From Phycisphaeraceae bacterium (GTDB taxonomy: Bacteria; Planctomycetota; Phycisphaerae; Phycisphaerales; UBA1924): a stretch of DNA of 64,000 bases. The position numbers and the translations under genes are program-made. Location of the stretch: positions 62,001-126,000 of the forward strand of contig RECQ01000060.1 in NCBI GenBank assembly GCA_007693965.1. Direction: 5' to 3'. The notes beneath the pieces are model-generated. The model worked only from the letters and a program-made list of their open reading frames with translations. It had not been told where the DNA came from and searched no databases. Position 1 is the stretch's first letter; each line of letters starts with the position of its first letter. Of this stretch, positions 32,902 through 41,639 are shown piece by piece.

Positions 32902-33247
32902 GGTGTGCTCATTCTCCGGTGTTCACTGGAAGCGATGAGGAAAGACGGGCGATGCGATGCAGCGCTGCTGTGCGGCGTGCGCAAGAGAACAGGCCGCCCG
33001 CCGACGGCGACCGCCCCTCCTCCGAAGGCCGTCGCCTGGTGTCGAACGGAACGGCCTGTCATGGGGCCGACCGGGATTCGCCGCGTGAATGCCGCAGCGG
33101 AAAGCGTACCAAGCGAAGGCCGTGTCTTCATGGTGCTGGATGGATGATGCGCGCAAAAAATTTCACCTTAGGGGTATTCCAGGCGATCCGGTGTGAAGAT
33201 GGGGTAAGTAGGGGGGCGCGATCGCCGGTGAGGCCGCGCAACACTCG
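32902..33247. other. Intergenic region with nested inverted repeats
   Basis: A 346-bp gap without a supported gene. Two nested inverted repeats are seen: ACAGGCCG (32989-32996) with CGGCCTGT (33052-33059), and within it GGCGAC (33006-33011) with GTCGCC (33031-33036). As RNA this could fold into a stem with an internal hairpin in the 5' leader of the BtpA-family gene on the minus strand. An AT-rich stretch near 33146-33180 (gcgcaaaaaatttcac) may hold promoter elements. I do not recognise a known riboswitch. Confidence 0.35.
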
Positions 33248-33871
33248 TCAATCCTTCAGCAGATAGCCTTCTTCGATCACGCGCTCCGCGACTTCTGAGA
33301 GGGGAGAACGGTTGTTGCGCGCAGCGCTCTGCAGGCGCCGGTGGGCTTCCGCCTCCGTGATGCTGCAGTGCTCGACGATCTTCCACTTGGCCTGTTCGAC
33401 AATGCGCCGCTGGGCGAGGTTCTTCTCGAGCTGCACGATCCGATCCGTCTGGTCGAGCGAGGAGCGGCTGCGGCTCCATGCGATCGAGAGCGTGACGCGG
33501 AGGGCGTCGCGATCTGCCGGCTTGAGCAGGTAGGCGAAGACCCCGATGTTTGTGCACTGGTCGACGTTCTCTGGATCGCTGAACGCCGACAGGATGACGA
33601 CGGGGATTCGCAGCTCGCCCCAGATCGTGCGTGCGGCGGTGAGGCCGTCCATGATCGGCATCCGGATGTCGAGCAGGGCCATGTCGGGCGTGGCGGTCCG
33701 CGCCAAGTCGATGGCGGCCTGGCCATTGGAGGCGGGGCCGATCACTTCGCACCCCAGTTCGCTCAACATGATGGCGAGGCCGGATGCAATCAGGTGCTCA
33801 TCATCGGCAATGAGAACCCGCCGCGGGCCATTGAGCGACTTTGCATCGGTCATTTCCCTTGCGGACGTCAT
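33248..33871 (-). CDS. Response regulator with ANTAR RNA-binding output
   Basis: A 207-aa regulator. The receiver domain (residues about 15-135) shows VLIADDEHLIA, the phospho-Asp in DMALLDIRMPIMDG, VVILSAFSD and YLLKPADR. A coiled coil (IVQLEKNLAQRRIVEQAKWK) leads to the ANTAR domain at the C-terminus (VEHCSITEAEAHRRLQSAAR, SEVAERVIEEGYLL). ANTAR dimers bind twin hairpins in nascent RNA and prevent termination, so it should act as a phosphorylation-controlled antiterminator, like EutV or NasR. No kinase is adjacent. The start MTSAREM was chosen to exclude a 36-residue upstream extension; MTDAKSL six codons later is also possible. Confidence 0.88.
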   Translation of the reverse strand: MTSAREMTDAKSLNGPRRVLIADDEHLIASGLAIMLSELGCEVIGPASNGQAAIDLARTATPDMALLDIRMPIMDGLTAARTIWGELRIPVVILSAFSDPENVDQCTNIGVFAYLLKPADRDALRVTLSIAWSRSRSSLDQTDRIVQLEKNLAQRRIVEQAKWKIVEHCSITEAEAHRRLQSAARNNRSPLSEVAERVIEEGYLLKD

Positions 33872-34153
33872 AAACCCACCCACGTTGCGAGTCGTTGCGG
33901 TCGGAGGCAAGTGCGCCACTCCAGTATCGTGCGCCCTGATTGAACGAATCGAGCCCGGTCTAAAATCAGACTCATTCACTCGTTCGAACGTCGGGTGACG
34001 TGGCCCCGGAATTTTGAAGGGCGCCGCGCTCGAACCGAATAAGGTTATACCCCGGTTGGGGCGGGATGCAAAACGCCCTACGGTGTTCGCCCTGCCCCCT
34101 GATCCAGGTGGCCATGGGGCGTGTACAGCTGAGGGCGGAAGCCCCCGGTCTGA

Positions 34154-35368
34154 TCAGTCCAGGAAATTGCCCTGCTTCATCTTGGTGGGGAGGTAGGTCT
34201 CGGTGATGAAGCTGAAATCCTTGCTGGAAAGGGCTTCGAGCTCGAGTTTGACCCCCAGCTTCAGCATCCGCTCGATCTCCCGGCGCCAGTGTTTTTTCTC
34301 CGAGAACCAGGGATAGGCCAGAATCTCTTTGGCCCGGCGGATGTCCTGGTCGGTGACCCGGATGGTCACCTCGGGGGAGAGGCCGAACTCCTCGGCGTCG
34401 AAGCTGGACATGCCGATGAATCGGGCGTCGGGGATGGCCATGCGCTGGCTCTCGAAGGCGAGGGAGATCGAGCCCTGCTTGACCACCGAGTAGATGTAGT
34501 AGCCCCAGGGGTCGTTGTCGACGAGGACGTAGACGGGAAGTTTGAGGTCGTAGTGCAGCCGCCACAGCAGCCGGCGGACGCCCCGGGGGGGCTGGCCGCC
34601 ACCGTGGATGATGATGCAGTTGTGCTTGTCCCAGAAGCGGTCCTCATTGAAGCGGCGCCAGACGGCGCCCTTCTCAATGAGCAGAACGAACTTGGCGGAA
34701 TGCTTCTTGAACTGGATGACGTGGTCTTCGACGATGGAGGGGATGGCGTAGCCGCCGGAGCCCATGCGGGCGAGATCGATGGTGTCGCCCTTGTCGACGA
34801 TGGTCATGGGCCCGACCATGGCGCCCTTGGGCTCGGCGAAGAGGCCGAGCTCCTCGCGCAATGAGGCCAGCGCCACTTCGAGATCTTCGATGATGACATC
34901 GGACTCGACCTGTTCGTCGAAGGTGTTCTCTTTCGTGCCCTGGATGGTGTGTTTGCAGTGGTAGAAGAGATCTCGAATCGAGGTGGTCTTCTTCTGGTGG
35001 ATCAGCTCGGAGCAGCCTGAGGCGACCAGCACGGTCTGCATGAATTTCTTGGCCTGGCCAAGGTTGAAGAAGTTGCGGCGCTGGCTGGAGTCGCCCATCT
35101 CGATGATGCGGCGTTTCTCGTTGAAGGCGACATTGGAGAGGGCGCGGGTGGGGATGTCGACGAAGGGGTCTTTGCCCTTCGCGGCCTGCGTGGCGATGTC
35201 CTCGGCCATGCGCACGAGGCGCTGGTTGGTGTCGCCGTTCTGGCGCTTGCGGCGGGTCTTCTTGCGGACGCTTTTCGCGGGCGCTTTCTTCTTCGCGCCG
35301 GCCGCGGCCTTTTTCCTCGCCGGGGAAGCGGCGGGGGCCTTCTTTCTTTTTACTTTCTTCTTCGCCAT
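34154..35368 (-). CDS. top6A: DNA topoisomerase VI subunit A (Spo11-like) with basic tail
   Basis: A 404-aa catalytic subunit of type IIB topoisomerase, which cuts both DNA strands and passes a duplex. A Lys/Ala-rich tail of about 43 residues (KKKVKRKKAPAASPARKK) resembles histone H1 tails and is not part of the usual core. The 5Y-CAP domain contains SIRDLFYHCKHT, with Tyr136 as the DNA-attacking residue. The Toprim part has FVLLIEKGAVWRR with the conserved Glu and VYVLVDNDPWGYYIYS with the DxD metal site. The end ETYLPTKMKQGNFLD is typical of the family. It follows subunit B by 26 bp on the same strand, so both form one operon. Top6A is rare in bacteria. Confidence 0.93.
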   Translation of the reverse strand: MAKKKVKRKKAPAASPARKKAAAGAKKKAPAKSVRKKTRRKRQNGDTNQRLVRMAEDIATQAAKGKDPFVDIPTRALSNVAFNEKRRIIEMGDSSQRRNFFNLGQAKKFMQTVLVASGCSELIHQKKTTSIRDLFYHCKHTIQGTKENTFDEQVESDVIIEDLEVALASLREELGLFAEPKGAMVGPMTIVDKGDTIDLARMGSGGYAIPSIVEDHVIQFKKHSAKFVLLIEKGAVWRRFNEDRFWDKHNCIIIHGGGQPPRGVRRLLWRLHYDLKLPVYVLVDNDPWGYYIYSVVKQGSISLAFESQRMAIPDARFIGMSSFDAEEFGLSPEVTIRVTDQDIRRAKEILAYPWFSEKKHWRREIERMLKLGVKLELEALSSKDFSFITETYLPTKMKQGNFLD

Positions 35369-35394
35369 ACGTCTGCGGCCTGCCTTGTGTGCTT

Positions 35395-37425
35395 TCAGCT
35401 CTGGAAGAGCGAGTCGTCATCATCTGACGAAGCAGCGCCCTTCGCCTTGCGCGAGCGCTTCTTCTTGCTTCCGGTCTTCGAACGCGATTTCTTTTTCTTC
35501 TTCTTTCCGTCGCCGCCCTGGCCGGTGTCCGGCTCGATGTCCCCCGCCGGTTCATCATCGCCGACGCCGGGGATTTCGGTTTCGACGATGAGCGTGTCGC
35601 CGCTGTCGTCGAGGGCTTCTGCGGGATCGCGGGTCTGGGTCTGGAGAACGTCTTCCTCGAGCTGCTCGTCGGCGAGTTCGGTGCGGCTGCGGGCGACGTT
35701 TTCGAGATCATCGCGGATGCGGGCGGGGTCGAGCTCGGGGTTGATGGTGTGCAGCGCTTTCGCGACCTCGCCGATGTAGCGTTCGAAGATGTCGCGCCGC
35801 TGGCCTTCGCGGCGGATGCGCTGGCGCTTGCGCACGTAGGTCGCGAGCTTGCGGCCGCACTCCTGGAGGGCCAGCTTCATCTCCTTGCGAATCTCGTCGT
35901 AGTCCGCGATGGCCTCCTTGCTCTCGCTGGTGAAGGGCACCCAGACGCTGGCCATGTGGATCATGACGACAAGGGGCGCCTCGGGGAGGGCGCCGCGGGA
36001 CTGGCTGAGGCCATAATTCCGCCACGTCGTCTCCAGCACGGCCTTGAAGGAGCCGCATGCCGACTGCTGGTAGAGCAGCGGAACGCGGTTGGCGTAGCGG
36101 ATCACGCGAGCGGTCTGATCGGCGGGGAGGTTGCCGCCGAAAGCGATGCCGACTTCGATCTGGAAGGGGTTGCCTCGGTAGACGTCGGGCGGACGGGTGG
36201 AGGCGGTGTAGAACTCGGCGCGGACGCCCTTGAGAAGGCCGGCGAGGATCTGGCGCGTGCCGATGGGGGCGAGGCAGTCGAGCGGGGGCGACATGATGCG
36301 CGTGTTCTGGATGGCCTTGTAAATCGCCTCGGCTTCGGCGTGGCCGATCTGTTTCAGCCATGTGCGCGGCGTGAGACCGGCTTTCTCGCAGATCTGCTTG
36401 GACACGGTCGGGCTGACGCGGCAGAAGGCGCCTTGCAGGAAGGCGCCGAGCTGAGACGCCTCGCTCTGCTTGATCATCTGCATGAGCGCGCCGAGTTCGA
36501 CGCCTCGGGGATGGGGCTTGATCTCGGCCGGCTCAGGAGGCAGCTCCTCGATGGTGCGCGGGAAGATGATCCAGTCGCCGGCGCGCGTGGTGGTGAGGGC
36601 GTTCTCCGCGTCCGGGGGGGCGGAGTCGGCGACATCCGGCGCGGAGAGCAATTCTCCCTCGGCGCCGTTCTCGCCTTCGGCGCTCTTGCCCGGCGGGCGG
36701 TAGGCGATGCGCGCGTGGGGGTTGGCGATGGCGGTCTGCTCGAGATACTCGTCGATGCTGGTGCGGCCGCGCATGTAGCGGCCTTCGAGCTCGACGGTGA
36801 CGCGCGTGCCGGTGTGCTTGGGGAAGTCGTCCGTCTCAACATCGATGGTGACTTCGGGGCGGTTGCGCGTTGTGTCCATCGCCAGCTCGACGTGGTGCGC
36901 GGGCTTGCCCTTTTTCGGTCGGGTGACGATCACCATGGGGCGCCCGGTGGTCATCAGCCCGTACATCCCCGCGGCGGAGATGCCGATGCCCTGCTGGCCA
37001 CGCGACATCTTGAGGCGGTGGAACTTCGAACCGTAGAGGAGCTTGCCGAAGATGTTGTCGATCTGCTTGCGGACGATGCCGGGTCCGTTGTCCTCGACGG
37101 TGATGCGGTATCGCCCCTCGCTGATCTTCGGCAGGTGCTCGATGGAGACGGAGATGTCGGGAAGGATCTCCGCCTCCTCACAGGCGTCGAGGGCGTTGTC
37201 CACGGCTTCCTTGACGGTGGTGAGGAGTGCTTTGCGCGGGTTGTCGAAGCCGAGCAGGTGGCGGTTCTTGGCGAAGAACTCGGAGACGGAGATGTCGCGC
37301 TGCTTCGCCGCCATGGCTTCGGCGGTCTGCGGCGTGCGCGTGTTCTTCGGGCGCCGGGGCGACGGCCCCGTGCGCGGCGTGGTCTTCCCTGACCGGCGCG
37401 TTCCCTTCCGTGATTCGGTCTGCAT
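35395..37425 (-). CDS. top6B: DNA topoisomerase VI subunit B with acidic/basic tail
   Basis: A 676-aa ATPase subunit. The GHKL fold shows TTVKEAVDNALDACEEAEIL, TVEDNGPGIV, the ATP lid SRGQQGIGISAAGMYGLMTT and a downstream transducer region (PFQIEVGIAFGGNLPADQTA, NRVPLLYQQSACGSFKAVLE). ATP binding closes the dimer gate to control cleavage by subunit A. An insertion around residues 225-270 is acidic and low-complexity. The C-terminus ends in a Lys-rich stretch (KKKKKKSRSKTGSKKKRSRK) and an acidic tip (DDDD). The start was placed at MQTESRKGTRR, where an initial basic tail also lies; an ATG 20 codons upstream is less likely. It precedes top6A. Confidence 0.93.
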   Translation of the reverse strand: MQTESRKGTRRSGKTTPRTGPSPRRPKNTRTPQTAEAMAAKQRDISVSEFFAKNRHLLGFDNPRKALLTTVKEAVDNALDACEEAEILPDISVSIEHLPKISEGRYRITVEDNGPGIVRKQIDNIFGKLLYGSKFHRLKMSRGQQGIGISAAGMYGLMTTGRPMVIVTRPKKGKPAHHVELAMDTTRNRPEVTIDVETDDFPKHTGTRVTVELEGRYMRGRTSIDEYLEQTAIANPHARIAYRPPGKSAEGENGAEGELLSAPDVADSAPPDAENALTTTRAGDWIIFPRTIEELPPEPAEIKPHPRGVELGALMQMIKQSEASQLGAFLQGAFCRVSPTVSKQICEKAGLTPRTWLKQIGHAEAEAIYKAIQNTRIMSPPLDCLAPIGTRQILAGLLKGVRAEFYTASTRPPDVYRGNPFQIEVGIAFGGNLPADQTARVIRYANRVPLLYQQSACGSFKAVLETTWRNYGLSQSRGALPEAPLVVMIHMASVWVPFTSESKEAIADYDEIRKEMKLALQECGRKLATYVRKRQRIRREGQRRDIFERYIGEVAKALHTINPELDPARIRDDLENVARSRTELADEQLEEDVLQTQTRDPAEALDDSGDTLIVETEIPGVGDDEPAGDIEPDTGQGGDGKKKKKKSRSKTGSKKKRSRKAKGAASSDDDDSLFQS

Positions 37426-37449
37426 GGTGCGAGCGTAGCAATCGGCGCG

Positions 37450-37476
37450 AAAAAAGGCCCGCCGATGGGCGGGCCT
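37450..37476 (-). terminator. Rho-independent terminator
   Basis: On the minus strand a perfect 8-bp stem GGCCCGCC/GGCGGGCC with a CATC loop (stem 37475-37456) is followed by TTTTTT. It sits 38 bp after the stop of the EF-hand protein gene and separates it from the top6BA operon. Confidence 0.88.
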
Positions 37477-37513
37477 CTGGGTCACTGGGTGTCAGGTCGG
37501 GGGTGGAACTCCG

Positions 37514-38617
37514 TCAGCGGATGCGCCCGATGGCCCCGGCCAGATCCTTCACGCTGAGCAGGCCGTCGGCGTCAAGATCGAGGCGCGGGTTGTAGCCCGC
37601 CATGCCGAGTCGCTTGCCGAGGAGCGAACGAAGATCCCCGAGCTCCGCGAGTGAGAATGGCGTCTTCACAGGATCTGTCCCGTCCTGCTCCTCGGCGTCC
37701 TGCCGCTGGCCACCAAGCAGCGCCGCCAGATCCGCGGAGCTGATGACGCCGTCGCCGTTCAGATCGAGGCGTGCGTCAAAGCCGGGCTCACCGGCACGGC
37801 GGCCAAAGGCATCAAGCAGGCTCTTCAGGTCGAACGAAGCATCCGCAATGACGGTCTCGGGGTTCTCAGGGTTGTTGCCATCGCCGGGTGACTCGCTCAG
37901 AGGGTCGGAGAGCGTGGGGGGACTGGCGCCGCCGAGAAGGGCGGCGAGGTCGCCGGAACCGATGACGCCGTCGCCATCAAGGTCGTACCTGGGGTCGTAT
38001 CGCTCCGAGCCGGTGCGGGCGCCCCACATGGAGCGAAGCTCGCTGATCATCTGCTCCAATGTGAGCTCAGCGTCGGAGCCGGGGGCTGCATCATCGATCG
38101 GTGCAGGGCCCGCCGGGGCTTCCGTGCTGAAACGCGAGAGGAGGGCGGCCAGGTCGGCAGCGCCGATCATGCCGTCGCCGGTGAGGTCGTACTCGGGGTT
38201 GTAGCGCTCGTCGCCGACACGGGCGCCCCACGCGGCCAGGAGGGCGTCGCGATCTGATTCAGTGAAAGTGCGGCCGTCCTGAGCGGGCTCGTTCGAGCCC
38301 GGTCCCGGGCGGGGCGTGATGGGCTGATCCTGCGCATTGACGCGCGTTCCCTGCGCATCATTCGGCGTAAGCGACGCTGCGCTTGGTGACCTGGTGATCG
38401 CGTGCTCGTCGATCTTCACTGGATCGCGCCCTTCGCTGCGGGTGACTGGATTGGCCTCGGCGCGCTCGAATGTATCGGACCGATTGCTCGATTCGCTCAG
38501 TTGGTGGGGCGGATTCGCCGCCGCGAGCTGCTTCTGCTTGATCGCGGTCATGTCCACCTGCGCGCCTGCGGCGAGGATTCGGAGTGTGTCCTGGCTTGTT
38601 GTGGAGGAAATTTGCAT
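37514..38617 (-). CDS. Protein with four dockerin-like EF-hand repeats, no signal peptide
   Basis: A 367-aa protein that I recognise only by repeats. Four single EF-hand-like units (residues about 122-163, 188-229, 264-303 and 326-365) share a helix, an R(Y/F)(N/D)P-like lead and a calcium loop: DLTGDGMIGAADLAALL, DLDGDGVIGSGDLAALL, DLNGDGVISSADLAALL and DLDADGLLSVKDLAGAI. Each loop has Asp at positions 1, 3, 5 and 12-like spacing, as in dockerin type I. The first 110 residues are Ser/Pro/Asn-rich. No signal peptide or membrane helix is present, odd for dockerin-type repeats. A GGGAG site lies 8 nt upstream of the chosen ATG. A terminator follows the gene. Confidence 0.75.
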   Translation of the reverse strand: MQISSTTSQDTLRILAAGAQVDMTAIKQKQLAAANPPHQLSESSNRSDTFERAEANPVTRSEGRDPVKIDEHAITRSPSAASLTPNDAQGTRVNAQDQPITPRPGPGSNEPAQDGRTFTESDRDALLAAWGARVGDERYNPEYDLTGDGMIGAADLAALLSRFSTEAPAGPAPIDDAAPGSDAELTLEQMISELRSMWGARTGSERYDPRYDLDGDGVIGSGDLAALLGGASPPTLSDPLSESPGDGNNPENPETVIADASFDLKSLLDAFGRRAGEPGFDARLDLNGDGVISSADLAALLGGQRQDAEEQDGTDPVKTPFSLAELGDLRSLLGKRLGMAGYNPRLDLDADGLLSVKDLAGAIGRIR

Positions 38618-38837
38618 GGGTGGTCTCCCTTCGTGTCTGGATGGCGCTGTTCTACAAAGCACTCAGAGCAAACCGCCTGCCAGCGCTCCAGAAACCCGAA
38701 AGGGGTCGTTTCAAGCGGACGACGCAGCGGACCGATTTCTGTCTTGAGCCTGATCGCCCATCGGTTATCCGGACCTGATAGTCCTTGGTTTGCAATGCTT
38801 CCGGACGCCGCGACAAGTCTGGACGAGGAGAAGCGTG

Positions 38838-39308
38838 ATGAAGCGGACAGCGGGCGCCCCGAGTGCGACGCGCATGATCGAAATGGGCGCTGTTGTGATG
38901 GTGGCGATCCTTCTGCTGATCATCGGCGGGCCGCGTCTGATTCAGGCCCGGCAGCAGACGGTGGCGGACCTGTTGGAGCAGCGGCTGGGCGATGTGCGGA
39001 TCGCCATTGCGCACATGTACTCTGAGCGCTCCGCCGAGGGCCGGCCGGGCTATCCCTCCGTGGGCGAACTGGCGGGCCCCGGCGCGCCGGCCATCGAGAT
39101 TCCGGTCAATCCGCTGACGGGCGTGGCGACGGTGCAACCCGCGACGCGGCTGGAGGCGTGGCGGCGCGAGGTCACTGGCGCGGGGGGGTGGCGCTACTAC
39201 GTCGACAACGACGCCAACCCTCCCGAGGCGGTCTTCTACGCCGATGTCGACGCCCCGACGCACTTCACCGATCCGCAGGGGCTCCCCATTCGGGCCAACG
39301 AACTGTGA
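38838..39308 (+). CDS. Pseudopilin-like bitopic protein
   Basis: A 156-aa protein with a short basic leader (KRTAGAPSATR), a single N-terminal helix (VVMVAILLLIIGGPRLIQA) and a soluble domain. Around the leader, A|TRMIEMGAVV places a Glu at the +5 position as in prepilins, but the flanking residues are degenerate. The soluble part fits GspG-type pseudopilins: a long helix (TVADLLEQRLGDVRIAIAHM), then IEIPVNPLTG and GGWRYYVDND. It may be a minor pseudopilin of a type II secretion or pilus system whose other genes are elsewhere. The start ATG has gaggagaag upstream. It diverges from the EF-hand protein gene. Confidence 0.55.
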   Translation: MKRTAGAPSATRMIEMGAVVMVAILLLIIGGPRLIQARQQTVADLLEQRLGDVRIAIAHMYSERSAEGRPGYPSVGELAGPGAPAIEIPVNPLTGVATVQPATRLEAWRREVTGAGGWRYYVDNDANPPEAVFYADVDAPTHFTDPQGLPIRANEL

Positions 39309-39486
39309 GATTCGCGCAGGCCGCCGGTTGACGGGTGTCCGCATCGACCGCGTCGGATATGCTGTCGCCCCCCCAGTAGGCGACCGGCGCCGCCATCGCC
39401 GCTGGGGCGCCTGTGTGACATCGCCGCGACCGCCACATCGGGCGGCGGAAATTTCATCCAACTGTGAAGAGACGAGGAGCGACACT

Positions 39487-39957
39487 GTGCAGACGACACT
39501 GATCATCCTGAAGCCGGACGCCGTGCAACGCGGTGTGATGGGCGAGATCATCACCCGTTTCGAGCGGAAGGGCCTCCAGATTGTCGGCTGCAAGATGATG
39601 CGGATCTCTCAGGATCTCGCCGCAACCCACTACGAGGCACACAAAAGCAAGCCCTTCTACGACGGGCTCGTTCGATTCATGACAAGCTCGCCCGTGCTGG
39701 TCATGGCGATCCGCGGCGTCGGAGTCATTGAAATTTCGCGGAAGATGATGGGCGCCACGTTCGGATCCAAGGCAGAGCCGGGAACGATCCGCGGCGATTT
39801 CGGCGTGTCGAATTCGTACAACCTGATCCACGGCTCGGACAGCCCCGAGGCCGCGGCCCGCGAGCTGGAGCTTTTCTTCGGCAAGGACGAGGTGACGGAG
39901 TTCAGCCGCTCGATCGACGGCTGGGTCTACGACCTGAGCAGCGGGGCGCCGGAATAA
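39487..39957 (+). CDS. ndk: Nucleoside diphosphate kinase
   Basis: A 156-aa enzyme that transfers phosphate from ATP to nucleoside diphosphates. Typical features are TLIILKPDAVQRGVMGEIIT at the start, GLQIVGCKMMRIS, KPFYDGLVRFMTSSPVLVMA, GATFGSKAEPGTIRGDFGV and the active-site histidine in NLIHGSDSPEAAARE. The length and motifs are standard. The start is a GTG with GAGGAG 7 nt upstream; the frame is open further up but that part is not ndk-like. It sits alone between the pseudopilin-like gene and the dockerin protein. Confidence 0.96.
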   Translation: MQTTLIILKPDAVQRGVMGEIITRFERKGLQIVGCKMMRISQDLAATHYEAHKSKPFYDGLVRFMTSSPVLVMAIRGVGVIEISRKMMGATFGSKAEPGTIRGDFGVSNSYNLIHGSDSPEAAARELELFFGKDEVTEFSRSIDGWVYDLSSGAPE

Positions 39958-40043
39958 AGGCGCCGGAGTCGGCAATAGCCATCGCAAGCTGGCGTTCTGC
40001 TTCCCGTGGGCTCACATTGCTGCGCTCTGGAGGAGGCCTTGTC

Positions 40044-41633
40044 ATGCTGCGATTCCCGCGTCTCGAATCAGCCTTGATGTTGCTCGTGCTTTGCGCTGCG
40101 GCGTCGGCGCAGAGCGGGCTGACGCCCCTCAATGATCTCGGCGCGGGGCAATACCTCGGCTTCGAGGGCGGGCTGTACGCCGGCGGTGTGAATGAGCCTC
40201 CCGCCGGCCATCTCGCCGAGGCGATGGCGCGATCGACGCAGATCATCCCGCGCGATGCAACCGGGGCGCCCGATCCCGACGGGCTGATCGGCCTGATCGC
40301 GATCGGCATGTCGAATACGGCGCAGGAATTTGCGGTTTTTGAGCGCCAAGAGGACTTGAACACCGGCCGCAACGCGCGAATCGTGATCGTCGGCGCGGCA
40401 CAGGGCGGGCAGCCGGCGGATGTGATTAACGATCCCGGCGCCATGTACTGGGGCCTGGTGCAGAATCGTATTCACGCGGCGGGGCTGACGCCGGAGCAGG
40501 TGCAGGTGATCTGGCTGAAGCAGGCGCAGACACAGCCGCTGCCAACGTTCCCCGAGCACGCCGAGTCGTTGCGCGATGATCTGCGCGACATCGTGCACAT
40601 TCTGCATGACACATTTCCCAATCTGCAGATCTGCTACCTCTCCAGCCGCATTTATGCAGGGTACACCGACAACCCGTTTCGCAATGAGCCACTTTCCTAC
40701 CAGACAGGATTCGCAGTGAAATGGCTGATCAACGATCAGATCGACGGCGATCCGGAGTTGAATTTCGATGCGGACAAAGGCGTTGTGCGCGCTCCGCTTC
40801 TGCTGTGGGGGCCCTACCTCTGGGCGGACGGCCCTGAGCCGCGCTCTGACGGGCTGACATGGCTGCCTGAGGATTACGAAAGCGACAACATCCATCCTTC
40901 GCCCTCGGGCGAGCAGAAGGTCGCCGATCTGCTGTCGGACTCTTTCGCCTCCGATCCGACGGCTCACGTGTGGTGGCGTCCCCGCGCTGATGTGCGCCTC
41001 GTCGCCATCGACGCCGAGGCGGACGCCCACGTGCGCAGCGATATGCCGAATACGAATTCCGGATCCGGGCCCGAGGTCGTGACCTTCACCATGGAGAACG
41101 GAGTGCAGGCGCGCGGGTTCGTGCGTTTCGTCTTGGACGATCTGGTCGCTCCGGTGCGTTACGCGAAGCTGAATTTTCGCAGCGCCGGCGGTTCAATTCC
41201 TGCCAGTGTGCAGTTCGTGCCGGACTCAACGTGGGACGAGCTGGGAATCACGTATTCGAATGCGCCCGGCGTCGCTGGTCTGCTCGGTGCGCTGCCGCCG
41301 GCATCTCGCGATATACCGGTCTCGCTCGATCTCACGTCGACCATCAACGCCCAGGCGCCGGCGCCGGTTTCAATCGAACTTGGCGTGGCGATGGTGGGCC
41401 ATCGCCGGTTTTTCAGTCGTGAGTCGGGCCAGCCGCCGCGGCTGGTGATCACTGTGAGAAGCCCCTGTCCCGCCGATCTGGACGGTGATGGCGTCGTCGG
41501 GTCGTCGGACCTTGCGATTCTGCTGGGCGCGTGGGGCGACTGGGGCGGCCCATTCGATGTCGATGGGAGCGGGCTGGTGGGCAGCGGCGACCTGGCGGCG
41601 CTGCTGGGCGCCTGGGGCCCGTGCCCGCAATGA
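40044..41633 (+). CDS. Exported SGNH-hydrolase-like protein with CBM96-like and dockerin modules
   Basis: A 529-aa exported protein. A signal peptide (ESALMLLVLCAAASAQS) precedes a region of about 280 residues with SGNH features: a Ser in LIAIGMSNTAQEF, and DNIHPSPSGEQKVADLL as a candidate Asp/His block near residue 285. A beta-sandwich region (about 320-465; ADAHVRSDMPNTNSGSG, RGFVRFVLDDL) resembles CBM96/DNRLRE modules. The C-terminus is a dockerin with two loops: CPADLDGDGVVGSSDLAILL and DVDGSGLVGSGDLAALLGAW. It may be an esterase acting on polysaccharides; the substrate is unknown. A strong ribosome site (ggaggagg) precedes the ATG. It is convergent with ctaA. Confidence 0.75.
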   Translation: MLRFPRLESALMLLVLCAAASAQSGLTPLNDLGAGQYLGFEGGLYAGGVNEPPAGHLAEAMARSTQIIPRDATGAPDPDGLIGLIAIGMSNTAQEFAVFERQEDLNTGRNARIVIVGAAQGGQPADVINDPGAMYWGLVQNRIHAAGLTPEQVQVIWLKQAQTQPLPTFPEHAESLRDDLRDIVHILHDTFPNLQICYLSSRIYAGYTDNPFRNEPLSYQTGFAVKWLINDQIDGDPELNFDADKGVVRAPLLLWGPYLWADGPEPRSDGLTWLPEDYESDNIHPSPSGEQKVADLLSDSFASDPTAHVWWRPRADVRLVAIDAEADAHVRSDMPNTNSGSGPEVVTFTMENGVQARGFVRFVLDDLVAPVRYAKLNFRSAGGSIPASVQFVPDSTWDELGITYSNAPGVAGLLGALPPASRDIPVSLDLTSTINAQAPAPVSIELGVAMVGHRRFFSRESGQPPRLVITVRSPCPADLDGDGVVGSSDLAILLGAWGDWGGPFDVDGSGLVGSGDLAALLGAWGPCPQ

Positions 41634-41639
41634 CCGTGC

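Noticed and set aside
34014-34153. Possible terminator after top6A (GGGC-ggaa-GCCC)
   Set aside because: The stem is short and imperfect and has no following T-run.
35749-37392. Open frame of 547 codons antisense to topoisomerase VI subunit B
   Set aside because: The sense gene has intact GHKL motifs; the antisense product is compositionally an artefact.
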